64,000 bases of DNA from the NCBI RefSeq assembly GCF_000688375.1, contig NZ_JIAF01000004.1, positions 2,264,890 through 2,328,889 on the forward strand, given 5' to 3'. This document shows, in pieces, positions 41,333 to 51,600 of this stretch. The notes beneath the pieces are model-generated. The model searched no databases, had not been told where the DNA came from, and saw only the letters and a list, made by a program, of their open reading frames with translations. Origin of the DNA: Prevotella sp. HUN102 (GTDB taxonomy: Bacteria > Bacteroidota > Bacteroidia > Bacteroidales > Bacteroidaceae). The number at the start of each line of letters is the position of its first letter. Position 1 is the stretch's first letter. The translations under genes and the position numbers were made by a program.

Positions 41333-41580
41333 ATAGTCTGTATGGGCAACGTGGGGCTATATGCGCATACTTTCATTGGACATGGGAGTATCTCACAAAA
41401 GGTATTGCGTGGGCTGTTGTGCAGCGTATGCTGGCTGACCAAGCACGCTATGATATAGACGATGAGCCGACAAATAACAGTGCAGGAGGTAGCCAGTTTG
41501 ATAATGGTAGCATAGAGCTTACAGAGGAGAATGCAGATGATTTCATTAACTATATAAATAGCATTAGTAGTGGAAAGTAA
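41215..41580 (+). CDS. Downstream frame of the chaperone pair (GT-like), reached by -1 frameshift
   Basis: A frame lying -1 to the chaperone gene is open from 41215 to the stop at 41578-41580, overlapping it by 118 bp. It has no early ATG; the translated part includes IAWAVVQRMLADQARYD and an acidic tail. The layout (short chaperone, overlapping -1 extension, tape measure) strongly suggests a programmed frameshift, but I cannot point to a perfect slippery heptamer. It overlaps the tape measure start by 11 bp. Confidence 0.65.
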   Translation, partial: FSAGNRPNKQFSGFYKLYAIVIERKNDNTDTHRGEPRGLNSLYGQRGAICAYFHWTWEYLTKGIAWAVVQRMLADQARYDIDDEPTNNSAGGSQFDNGSIELTEENADDFINYINSISSGK

Positions 41581-44500
41581 TAACGGTGCTTTGGCTTTTG
41601 ATGTACTCATCAGAGATAGCAACATAAATGAAATGTTAGCTAAAGATGAGAAACGAATTATACAGTTTGCCGAAAACGTGGAGGGGCAATCCCAAAGCGT
41701 TGTTGGCAGCTTTGAGGGTATAGGCAAGGCTATTGGAGGCATTGCCATTGGTGCTATGCTTCAAAGCTGGGTAAAAGATATAATTAGTGTTCGTGGAGAG
41801 TTCCAGCAACTTGAAATAGCATTTAATACAATGCTGGGGAGCGCAGAGCAAGGCACGCAGTTAATGAACCAGCTGGCAAAAACGGCTGCTTCTACTCCAT
41901 TTGACCTAAAAGGTATTGCTGGAAGTGCTAAACAGTTGTTGGCATACGGTACAGCAGCCGAAGATGTAAACGGTACACTTGTGCGATTGGGTAACATAGC
42001 AAGTGGATTGAGCATACCATTAAACGACCTTGTGTATCTGTACGGTACTACTATGGTGCAGGGGCGTTTGTTCACGCAAGATGTAAGGCAGTTTATGGGG
42101 CGTGGCATACCTTTGGTGCAAGAGTTGGCTAAACAGCTTAACAAAACGACTGATGAGGTTAATGCTATGGTTACTGCTGGGCAAATAGGTTTCCCCGAAG
42201 TTCAAAAAGTCATAGAGAGCTTAACCAACGAGGGTGGTATGTTCTATGGCTTGATGGAGGAGCAAAGCAAGAGCCTTACAGGTCAAATCTCTAACCTTGA
42301 AGATGCCTTTGATATGATGCTCAATGATATTGGGCAAAATACACAAGGCGTATTAAGTGGCAGTATTAGCGTTGTTGCCTCACTGGTAGAGAATTACGAC
42401 AAAGTATTACGTGTTTTAGGTGGTTTAGTCGCGATGTATGGTACATACAAAGTGGCTATGGCTACTGTTGCCATACAGCAGGGCAAGAGTACTGGTATGG
42501 CTAAGGTTGATATGATTGTACAAAAGGCTCGTATGGGTACGCTTGCTAACCTCAATGCGAGCGCACGCAATTATGTTGTACAACACGAGCTAATGGGCAA
42601 AGCTCATCAAGCATACACGCTGGAGTTGCAAAAGGCTCTAACACTGGAACAGCAGGAACAGGTTTTGAGAGGCGTTAAAATGCAGGCTATTGCTGCATTG
42701 CTCACACAGGAGCAGCAACAGTACCTAAGCCGATTAAACCTAAACTCTCAAAGCGTAGAGTACCTTGCAGCAGCAGAAAGCATATTAACCGCTGACCAGC
42801 GTATGAGTTTGGCAAAGCAAGACCTTACACGCAATAGTATGGCTTATGGTGTTGCTATTGAACAAAGCATACAGGCGCAAATGCTGGAGAATACAGCCAG
42901 TATGAACGCATTGCGTACAGAGGCTGCTAAGTTGAAAGCCAAAGAAGCCTCTTTGCTGCAAGATTATAGGGTTAGCCAAAACAAGATACAGCAAACTCGT
43001 GTACAAATAGCACTTGCACAGCAAGAGGGTAATACAGAGGCAGCCGCTGCATTAAAAGAACAGCAGCACAACCAGCTTAAACAGCATGGTATTATTGTTA
43101 GCGAAATGAAATCTGCAAAGTTAGCTAAGGAGGCTACAACGCAGAAGATTACAACGCTCGCAACCCAGCAAGCATCTTTGGCAGGAAAGGGTAAAGCTGC
43201 CAGCGATGCAATGCAAACCGCATCCTCTACTCTACTAAGCACTGCAACAACATTCCTTACCGCAAAATTAAGGGTTTTGTGGGCTACACTCATTGCAAAC
43301 CCTTTTACAGCGATTATTTCACTTGTAGGGCTTGCTGCAAGTGCATTTATGATGTTCGGCAAGCAAGAGGAGGAGAACACAACGATTGCAGGAGAGTTCC
43401 AAGATGCCGTAACAGAGAGCTACAACAAGCTAAACCTTTATTTTGCCATATTAAAAACCTCCTCTGCAAACTCTAAGGAGTACAAAGATGCTCTGAAAAA
43501 GATAAACGACCTTTGCGGAGAGCATAGCATTGAGTTATTGAAAGAAAATGCTGGACTTGAAGAGCAGGCTAAAAAACACGATGAGCTTGTAGATGCTATC
43601 GGGCGTAGCACTGCTGCTAAGATTAAGGCTAAGTATATTGAGGAGGAGTATAATAAACTGGCAAAAGAGCAAGAGAATATACTTAAAGATTTGAAAGAGG
43701 CAGCAGAAGAAGCAAGTCATAAGGAACTTAAGGAAACTATAGATGTTACCCCAGAGGGTGTGGCAACAACGGCTTATAAAGTTGTTGATGAAGCATCTGT
43801 GCATATACAGGGGGCAACAGAGGCTTTATGGGCAAGCGTACTAACTGCTGCAACTGATGGAGCAGAGAAACTGCAAGTGCTTACAGGTGATGCGTATAAC
43901 AAAGCCTACAATGAGCTTATAACTAACATTCTTGAACGTGTGCAAGAGGCAACTGGAGCAACGGACAAAGAAATGGAGGCATTCAAAGGTAATGTAGAGA
44001 GTGCTGTACAAAGCACTCTGACATCTGCACAAGCCTGCAATAAAGGTATTGAACTAATAACCAGCCAAACGGATAGTATGTTTGGTAAACCTATTACCAA
44101 TAATCTTAAAAATGAGATAGACATCACTAAGCTAAGTTTGGACGAGTTGCATAAACTCTCCTCTCAACTTAACGGCTCACAAATTGGTATAGACTTAAAA
44201 CTATATGGCTATACAGAAACTATGGCTATGTTGCGTGATGTAGATAACCTCATTAACAACAAGCAAAATAACCTCAACACAGAGAATGGCATTAATGATG
44301 AGATAGGCAAACTCAAAAAATTACGTGGAGAGGCTACATTAGGCAGTGCGGAGTGGAAAAATTTGGATAAGCAAATTACAAAACTCGAAAACCGATTACC
44401 TAAAACGCAAACTAAAATTGCCAATGCTGCAAACAGAGCCAAAGAGCAAGCTGCTAAAAAGGCTGCAAGAGATGCAGAACGGCAAGCAAGGGATAGGGAA

Positions 44501-46828
44501 AATGCACTAAAAGATATTACTCAAAAGGAAATTGACTTACAGATAGAGGTAGAAGAAAGCCGACTTGATATTATAAAAGATGGCTTTGAGAAGCGCAAAG
44601 CAGAGCTTAAGGCTCAACACCAAAAAGAGCTGGCAAGAATTGATAAAGAGCAAAAGGAGCTGGCAGAAAAGTACAAAAAAGCTGGTAAGGCTATACCTGT
44701 TAAAACAGAGGCTAATTTTAGAGCTTTGCGTACCAACGAAAATGCCAGTTACGAGATTAAGATAAGCCAGCTTACAGAGGCAGAAATTAGCGAACGCAAA
44801 AAGCAATATGAGCTATACTACAAGTGGGTAAGCACATACGGCGAAGATATAGCTAATGCTCAATTTGAAAAGCTGGTATCTAATGGCAATACTTATACAG
44901 CGTGGCTTGAAAGCAAGGTGCAAAACCTTGTAGAGAAAGAGGCAAGTACGGCTGGGCTTAACGAGGCAGAGAGTAACGACCTCATAACATTCCAACAGGA
45001 GTTACAAGCTGCTAAGGGGCTTAAAACTGAATTTGAGAAATTCAGTGAGAGCCTATCAAAAGCCAAAGACAATAGTAACACACTAAGTGAAAGCATTAAA
45101 CATTTGTTGCAGCTCAAACAGGAGCTGCAACAAGGCAAAACCAATCTCATAGGCGAGGAAAGAGCTAAAGCGATACAGCAAGTAGATAAACAAATTGAAG
45201 AGAGTACACAAGAGTTACAAAAACATCTTTTGGAAACCTACAAAAGTAATGCAGCTTTACGGTTAGAAACCGAGCAAAAGTATGAGCAAGAAATTACGTG
45301 GTTAAAACAGCACGGCTATAACGAGCAGGCAATGCTTGCAGAGAAAGCACGCAGAAAAGCTATTGCTGAAATTGATGCTACAAGGATACAGGCAACAGAT
45401 GATTGGAAACAACTTTTTGAAAATGCAGAATATTTAAGTAGCTCTGCATTTGATAATATCCTGCAAAAATTACGTGCTATGATTGCAGGTATAGCTGATG
45501 CCAACATTAAAGGAGCATTACAAAAGCAGCTTGATGATTTAGAGGTACAAACACAAGGCGAAAGAAACCCATTTAAGTTGCTTGTAAATTCTATTAAAGA
45601 ATACAACGCAGCAGCAGATGGTAGTGTGGAGAAATCTGCAAAATTCAAAAAGATGTTTACCTCTATTGCTGCCAGTATCTCAATGGTAAAAGATGGCTTT
45701 GATAGCATTGTCAATGGCTTAAAGGACTTAGGACTGGCTGGTGATGAAGCAACACAGGAGCTGCTGGGAGATATTAGCAATATGATGGGAGGAGCTGCAA
45801 CACTTGCAAAAGGTATTGCTACTTCAAATCCTATGGATATTATCAGTGGCGGTGTCAGCCTCATTACAAGCGCAATCTCTGTTTTCGATAGTACGAGCAG
45901 GAGGATTAAGCGCGAAATGAAACAGCACGAAAAGCAACTGCAAGCATTACAACGTATATATAGCCAAATTCAATTTAGTGTAGAAAACGCTGTTGGCGAT
46001 GATTACTACAAGGAACAACAAAAAGCGATTGAGAACCTGCAAAAGCAAAAGAAAGAGTATGAGGAGTTAGCACGGCTTGAGAGGAGTAAGAAAAAGAAAG
46101 ACCGTGATGATAACAAAGTGCAGGAGTATTTGGCTAATGCAGAGCAAGCGGAGCGAGATATAAAAAAGATTGAGCAAGAAATTGTAGAATCTTTGGTACA
46201 AACCAACTTCCGTGATTTGGCTAATGAGCTGGCAAATGTTTGGGCTGATGCGTTCGGTAAGATGGAGGATAGTACAAAGAGCTTTGAGAAGATTTGGAAC
46301 ACCACCATTGCAAATGCTGTTAAGAACTCACTCAAACTGAAACTTATAGAGCCTGTTGTTAATGAGTTTACCAGTACACTTGCAAAGTATATGGGAGCGC
46401 ATAATAATAGTGTTGTAGGCTTCAATTTTGCATACTGGAAACGTATGTTACAAAACGCTGGTAAAGCATTTACAGATGGCTTAAAAGGTTTTGAAGAGTA
46501 CTTTCAAGGTATGGAAGATGAAGTTGGCAAGGCAAGCAACACACTGGAGGGGCAAATTAAAGGTGTTACGGAGGATACAGCCTCTATGCTTGCAGGAGAG
46601 ATAACTACAATGCGTATTAGACAAATGGAGCAGTTGTTGGTTATGCAAGGCTTACAGGCTACAATGACTGGTGTAGATAACACAGTTAAGTCTGCTCTAA
46701 CATATCTAAGCACCATTGCCAATAATACGAGCTACAATAGGCATCTGCTGGATATTACCAAGCAACTTGAAAATATCAAATCTTCACTTGCAAGTAATCC
46801 ATTACGAGCAAAAGGTTTAACTACATAA
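41570..46828 (+). CDS. Tail tape measure protein
   Basis: The product has 1752 residues and starts at GTG 41570. The N-terminal 250 residues resemble phage tape measure domains (FQQLEIAFNTMLGSAEQG, then MGRGIPLVQELAKQL). Membrane-like segments occur near residues 565-590. Long coiled coils fill most of the rest (for example EERAKAIQQVDKQIEESTQE). Length sets tail length. Its size indicates a long siphovirus tail. Confidence 0.9.
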   Translation: MESNNGALAFDVLIRDSNINEMLAKDEKRIIQFAENVEGQSQSVVGSFEGIGKAIGGIAIGAMLQSWVKDIISVRGEFQQLEIAFNTMLGSAEQGTQLMNQLAKTAASTPFDLKGIAGSAKQLLAYGTAAEDVNGTLVRLGNIASGLSIPLNDLVYLYGTTMVQGRLFTQDVRQFMGRGIPLVQELAKQLNKTTDEVNAMVTAGQIGFPEVQKVIESLTNEGGMFYGLMEEQSKSLTGQISNLEDAFDMMLNDIGQNTQGVLSGSISVVASLVENYDKVLRVLGGLVAMYGTYKVAMATVAIQQGKSTGMAKVDMIVQKARMGTLANLNASARNYVVQHELMGKAHQAYTLELQKALTLEQQEQVLRGVKMQAIAALLTQEQQQYLSRLNLNSQSVEYLAAAESILTADQRMSLAKQDLTRNSMAYGVAIEQSIQAQMLENTASMNALRTEAAKLKAKEASLLQDYRVSQNKIQQTRVQIALAQQEGNTEAAAALKEQQHNQLKQHGIIVSEMKSAKLAKEATTQKITTLATQQASLAGKGKAASDAMQTASSTLLSTATTFLTAKLRVLWATLIANPFTAIISLVGLAASAFMMFGKQEEENTTIAGEFQDAVTESYNKLNLYFAILKTSSANSKEYKDALKKINDLCGEHSIELLKENAGLEEQAKKHDELVDAIGRSTAAKIKAKYIEEEYNKLAKEQENILKDLKEAAEEASHKELKETIDVTPEGVATTAYKVVDEASVHIQGATEALWASVLTAATDGAEKLQVLTGDAYNKAYNELITNILERVQEATGATDKEMEAFKGNVESAVQSTLTSAQACNKGIELITSQTDSMFGKPITNNLKNEIDITKLSLDELHKLSSQLNGSQIGIDLKLYGYTETMAMLRDVDNLINNKQNNLNTENGINDEIGKLKKLRGEATLGSAEWKNLDKQITKLENRLPKTQTKIANAANRAKEQAAKKAARDAERQARDRENALKDITQKEIDLQIEVEESRLDIIKDGFEKRKAELKAQHQKELARIDKEQKELAEKYKKAGKAIPVKTEANFRALRTNENASYEIKISQLTEAEISERKKQYELYYKWVSTYGEDIANAQFEKLVSNGNTYTAWLESKVQNLVEKEASTAGLNEAESNDLITFQQELQAAKGLKTEFEKFSESLSKAKDNSNTLSESIKHLLQLKQELQQGKTNLIGEERAKAIQQVDKQIEESTQELQKHLLETYKSNAALRLETEQKYEQEITWLKQHGYNEQAMLAEKARRKAIAEIDATRIQATDDWKQLFENAEYLSSSAFDNILQKLRAMIAGIADANIKGALQKQLDDLEVQTQGERNPFKLLVNSIKEYNAAADGSVEKSAKFKKMFTSIAASISMVKDGFDSIVNGLKDLGLAGDEATQELLGDISNMMGGAATLAKGIATSNPMDIISGGVSLITSAISVFDSTSRRIKREMKQHEKQLQALQRIYSQIQFSVENAVGDDYYKEQQKAIENLQKQKKEYEELARLERSKKKKDRDDNKVQEYLANAEQAERDIKKIEQEIVESLVQTNFRDLANELANVWADAFGKMEDSTKSFEKIWNTTIANAVKNSLKLKLIEPVVNEFTSTLAKYMGAHNNSVVGFNFAYWKRMLQNAGKAFTDGLKGFEEYFQGMEDEVGKASNTLEGQIKGVTEDTASMLAGEITTMRIRQMEQLLVMQGLQATMTGVDNTVKSALTYLSTIANNTSYNRHLLDITKQLENIKSSLASNPLRAKGLTT

Positions 46829-46829
46829 T

Positions 46830-47345
46830 ATGGAACGAATAGCAGTATTGAGGCAGCTAATGGCACATGGGCATTGTGCTGCAAGCATAAGTATGGTGCA
46901 TAACACGCAAGGGGACATATCCAAACTTGCCAATACATACTTTTACTTTATCAAACCGTGCATACAAAAAGATTTCCCCAGAATGGGGTTCTTTCGTGAG
47001 TATATCGGCAAAGATGGCGAAAAGTATGGAGTGTATGTTGATAGCAAAGGAGAGGTTGCAGCCTCTCCTAAAGCTGCTTTTTTAGGCAGTAGTAATGTGA
47101 GCTTTACAGCCACACATTACAACATACACCAATGCTGGTGTAGGCACGATAGCCAAGTTACTATTGTAGCAACGGATAATAGCCACCTGCACATAGATTG
47201 CTTTGAAAATGCAGCGGTTAATGTAACCATACAGAGTAAGCAAGCTAAGGTTTTCATAAACCAATATGGCAATAGCAAGGTGCTGGTTAAGGGCTTTGCA
47301 GAACAGGCTAAAATTATGACATACAAATGTAAAAATTATAAATAG
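46830..47345 (+). CDS. Tail protein, 171 residues
   Basis: The C-terminal half (about 85-170) is a run of short beta strands rich in Val, Ser, Asn and Thr (VSFTATHYNIHQCW, then NVTIQSKQAKVFINQYG), suggesting a beta-solenoid. It follows the tape measure gene by 1 bp. Position suggests a tail-tip component. No named family is recognised. Confidence 0.5.
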   Translation: MERIAVLRQLMAHGHCAASISMVHNTQGDISKLANTYFYFIKPCIQKDFPRMGFFREYIGKDGEKYGVYVDSKGEVAASPKAAFLGSSNVSFTATHYNIHQCWCRHDSQVTIVATDNSHLHIDCFENAAVNVTIQSKQAKVFINQYGNSKVLVKGFAEQAKIMTYKCKNYK

Positions 47346-47352
47346 TTAGGAT

Positions 47353-48603
47353 ATGACACAGGAACAATTTATGGTACTCAATATGCCTTTTGATGAGGCA
47401 GAGGGAGCAAAGAAAACGTATGATTATAGCCCCAACCGTGCAGACGGAGTGGTTACAGATGCCAGCTTTGAGGCTGGTAGGCAATCAAACTGTATAAGGT
47501 TTGATGGTGCTGGCAAATGCGAGGTGCAAAAAAACGTACTGGATATGGCACGTGATTTTACAATTTGCACGTGGATTAAGCTGCACCCTGTTAGCAACCA
47601 GCTCATCATTGTATTTAACTACAATGGCATTAACAAGCTGTACCAAAAGAGCATAGAGCTAAACGCAGAGCAATGGTACTATCTTGCAATCAGTAGGAGC
47701 GGTAACACCATTTGCACATACCTTAACTCAACGCTTGTAGAACGTGCTGTAATGCCTAACGATTTTGGAAATCCTATTGGTATAAGCATTAGCCAAGATA
47801 ACTACAATACAACGCTGGGGAATGGCTGTTTGGACGAAACTCGCATATACCAAAAAGAACTCACACAGGAGGAGATAGATGGGGAGCTAAACAATACAAA
47901 GCAGCTTGCCTATCTGTTAGATGGTGTGAACTTTAAGGAGTATGGAGTATTTGTAAGTGCGAGCAAGGGGCTGCTGGGTAGCTTAAAGATGAAAGACCCA
48001 TTAAAGGTTGATTTCAGCGGTTATCACGGAGAAGCCGTAGATTTGGCACGCCCACGCTTTGAGGCAAGAGAGATTACATTAGAGTGCTTTATCCACTCCA
48101 CAGGCGGTAAAATGGAGTTTGTAAAAGCTGTAACAAACTTTCTAAGCCAGTTCAACAAGAAACATACCACCAGCACGGATATAGTACAAGCAGAGCCAGT
48201 AGCAGCAGGGTTACACAGATTGACAATAGATATACACCCAACAAAGGCTTTGGTTTATGAGGTATATTTGCCCGATGCAACGCAGGTTGAAAAGGTATGG
48301 AACGATAGGGATATGACAGGTACATTTACTCTTACATTAAGAGAACCCGAACCAGTCAAAAAGGTTTTGAAACACATTAGGGTAAACGAAAGCTCAAAGC
48401 AAGTAAGTATCACTATTACCACAAGTAAGCTGGTTAATATATACTGGGGCGATGGAACGACAACGCAAGATGTGTACGGAGCAAACAAAACTATTACGCA
48501 CAATTATACAACCAATGGCGACTATTATGTAGTTGTAACAGGTGTCATTGAGGATATAGAGGAGTTTACCACAAACGCAATTATAGTATGGGACAAATTA
48601 TAG
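47353..48603 (+). CDS. Distal tail protein with LamG-like lectin domain
   Basis: The product has 416 residues. The N-terminal about 175 residues are a LamG/concanavalin-like jellyroll (FTICTWIKLHPVSN, WYYLAISRSGNTI, GCLDETRIYQKEL). The middle resembles a distal tail domain (KVDFSGYHGEAVDLARP). A C-terminal beta domain follows. It probably sits at the tail tip and may bind sugars on the host surface. Its end overlaps the next gene by 16 bp. Confidence 0.65.
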   Translation: MTQEQFMVLNMPFDEAEGAKKTYDYSPNRADGVVTDASFEAGRQSNCIRFDGAGKCEVQKNVLDMARDFTICTWIKLHPVSNQLIIVFNYNGINKLYQKSIELNAEQWYYLAISRSGNTICTYLNSTLVERAVMPNDFGNPIGISISQDNYNTTLGNGCLDETRIYQKELTQEEIDGELNNTKQLAYLLDGVNFKEYGVFVSASKGLLGSLKMKDPLKVDFSGYHGEAVDLARPRFEAREITLECFIHSTGGKMEFVKAVTNFLSQFNKKHTTSTDIVQAEPVAAGLHRLTIDIHPTKALVYEVYLPDATQVEKVWNDRDMTGTFTLTLREPEPVKKVLKHIRVNESSKQVSITITTSKLVNIYWGDGTTTQDVYGANKTITHNYTTNGDYYVVVTGVIEDIEEFTTNAIIVWDKL

Positions 48604-51600
48604 TACACAAACGTAATGGAGAGGTACGCTATGTGTTAGATAGTACTGCAAAGCTCTGCACCGTAAAAAGTGCAGAGCAAAAGCGTGATTTGCTGGGCGA
48701 AGATACCGTAACTATAAAAACAGAAAGCACAACGGCAATGGAATATATGGTAGGCGACTATATAGAGGTGTTTGGCGATGTTTACACGCTTAACAAGATA
48801 AATGAGCCTACTAAAAATGGAGAACGCAAGTTTGAGAACAATATGGTATTTGAGGGCTTACAATACAAGCTACTTGATGCACAATATCGTAATACCGATG
48901 CTGCTGGGCATAACCCCAGCGGAGAGTTTCAACTTGTAGCCAATATGGGCTTGTTGATGAATGTGCTAATCAACAACGTAAAACGTGTATCAGCTCCTTT
49001 GGGAGAGGTTTGGGAGTTGGGCGACTGCATAGAAACAGAGTACAAAGATTTCTCTTTCAGTAAAGAGAATTGTTTGAGCGTATTGCAGCGTGTATGCAAG
49101 GATTTCAATACAGAGTTTGAGATTGAGGTTGTTACTCCTAAGCATTATAAGCTACATATCCGCAAAGCTGGCAAACTCTTCCCTGCTACATTCTCATTCG
49201 GTATGGGAGGAGGCATTTACAAGCTGAAACGCAAGAATGTTAATAGTAATGATATTGTAACACGCCTGTATGTTGAGGGTGGTACTAAGAATATTACAAC
49301 CAATTACAGGAATGGAGCGCAGCGTTTAAGGATTGCTGATAACGAGGAAAGTTATATTGATAACAAACAAGCAATAGCAGCCTTTGGAGTTAAGGAGGGG
49401 AGCAGAGTATATGAGGATATTTACCCACACCGTACAGGAGTTGTTAGCTCTATTGTTGAGGGGGATATTTTCAAGTTTGTGGACAACACAATGTTTGACC
49501 TCAAAGAGAAAGATACCAACGGCAATACACGCTGGTTGATAGATGGCACTGCTGCAAAGCTCAAGTTTGTTGGTAATAGTAATTTGGCTGGCTATGAGTT
49601 CGAGATAGCCGACTATGATACCAAAACACAAACTTTCACGATTAACCAGTATGAGGATAAGCGAGGCTTGAAAATACCAAGTGCAGCCACAGCTTACCAA
49701 ATACAAAAGGGGGATAAGTATGTGTTACTTGATATTATTATGCCAAACGACCCATACGTTGTTGATGCAGAAACAGAACTTAAAAAGGCAGGCACAAAAG
49801 ATTTGGAGGCAGATAGCCAGCCAAAGGTTGAGTATGAGCTTGAATTTGCGAGCCTGTTACTCAAGCGTAGGTTTGGTGTAGATGGCTCATTGCCTAACCT
49901 CTTTAAGGTTGGCGATTATTTGCCTATTAAAGATAAGGATATAAATGTAGATAAAGCTATACGAATTAAGGGGTTTACAAGAGATTGTTACAAAGACGAG
50001 TATAGTTACAAGCTAACAATTAGCGACACAGCAGAGGTAAGCATTATTGAGAAGCTGATTATAGATAACGAGGAGCAAAACAAACTCATTACCTTAAACC
50101 AGCTTACAGATGTTGCCAAAGCAAGAGCTAACTGGAGAACCACACAGGAGCTGCTAAATATGGTATTTGATGGCGATGGCTTCTTTGATGCCACCAATAT
50201 ACGCCCAAATAGTATTGAAACGCTTATGTTGAGCGTTGGCAATCGTGCTGGGCAATTCATTTTACAAAACATCGTCATTGAGGCTAATGCCACTGTTAAT
50301 GGTAAGCCTAACCCTAATTTAGTGAGAATAGGCAGCAATAATGGAGTGTTAATCCATTACGCTATTGAGGAAAATAATAGAATGTGGAATATAGGAGAGA
50401 ACACCATTACCTTAACAAGTAATGGGGCATATTACCTATATGCACGTTGCGCAAAAGGAGCTGGAGAGAGTGGCGCAAGCCTTGTTTTCAGCCAAACACG
50501 CTATGCAGTAGATACAGGTGCTTACTATTATTTCCCTGTTGGAGTGCTTTCCTCTGTTTACAATGGCTATCGTGAGCTTACAACAACATACGGAGCAACA
50601 CGCATAACAGGGCGTACTATTAACTGTGGGCGTATTGAGAGTATAGATAAACGTACTTACTTTGACCTTGACAATAGTGAGATTGGAGGTAATATAAAAT
50701 TTGTTTCAACCGATGGTACAATGAAAAGTATTGAGGAGTTGGAGCATTTGGTTAATACAACCTCCACTGCACTTGATAATGTAAATGAGATTATAGAGAG
50801 CTTACAAAGCCAAGTAGATGGTACTGTTGAGTATTGGTTTGGTATGGGTGTGCCAACGCTGGGAACTGCACCAGCTAACCAGTGGAAAACAGAGTTGGAT
50901 AAGAAAACACATTTGGGGGACTTATATACTGACACTGCTACTGGTTTAGAGTATAGATTTACAAAGGAGGGAGAAACCTATAAGTGGGTAAATATTCCCA
51001 GCACTGGTATTGGGCAAGCCATACAAACAGCTAATGATGCGTTGGAAACTGCCAGCAGTAAAAATCACACTTTCCTAACAGCAAACTATAATACATATCC
51101 AAAACCACCGTATAAAATTGGTGATTTGTGGATAACTCTCAATGATTATAAGATACGAATTTGCACCAAAGCACGCGAATCCTTAAGCTCATACACCAAT
51201 GCCGATTGGAAAGAGGCTGGTTATACCGATGATACAAATGCTAATGCTGCACTACAAAAACTAACAGATTTGGCAACAGATAGCATCATTACTCCAAGCG
51301 AGAAAATTAAGCTCAAAGATGAGCTGGCTAATATTAAAGTGGACTACTCTACTGTGAAAGCAAAGGCACAGTTGGCAGGTTGTACTACCAATGAGTTTGA
51401 TGCAGCATACAGTACGCTACTTGTGTATATTAGTGCATTTCTCTCAAATATGCAGGTAAATAGCACAGGAGTAAATAAAGCAACCTACAACGGCAACTTC
51501 TCTGCATATTACAAAGAACGAACCAACTTACTTGATGCTGTTAGCAAGCAATATGTTGATAGCGTAGAGGTCGGTAATGGTAATTATATTGGGAATAGTG

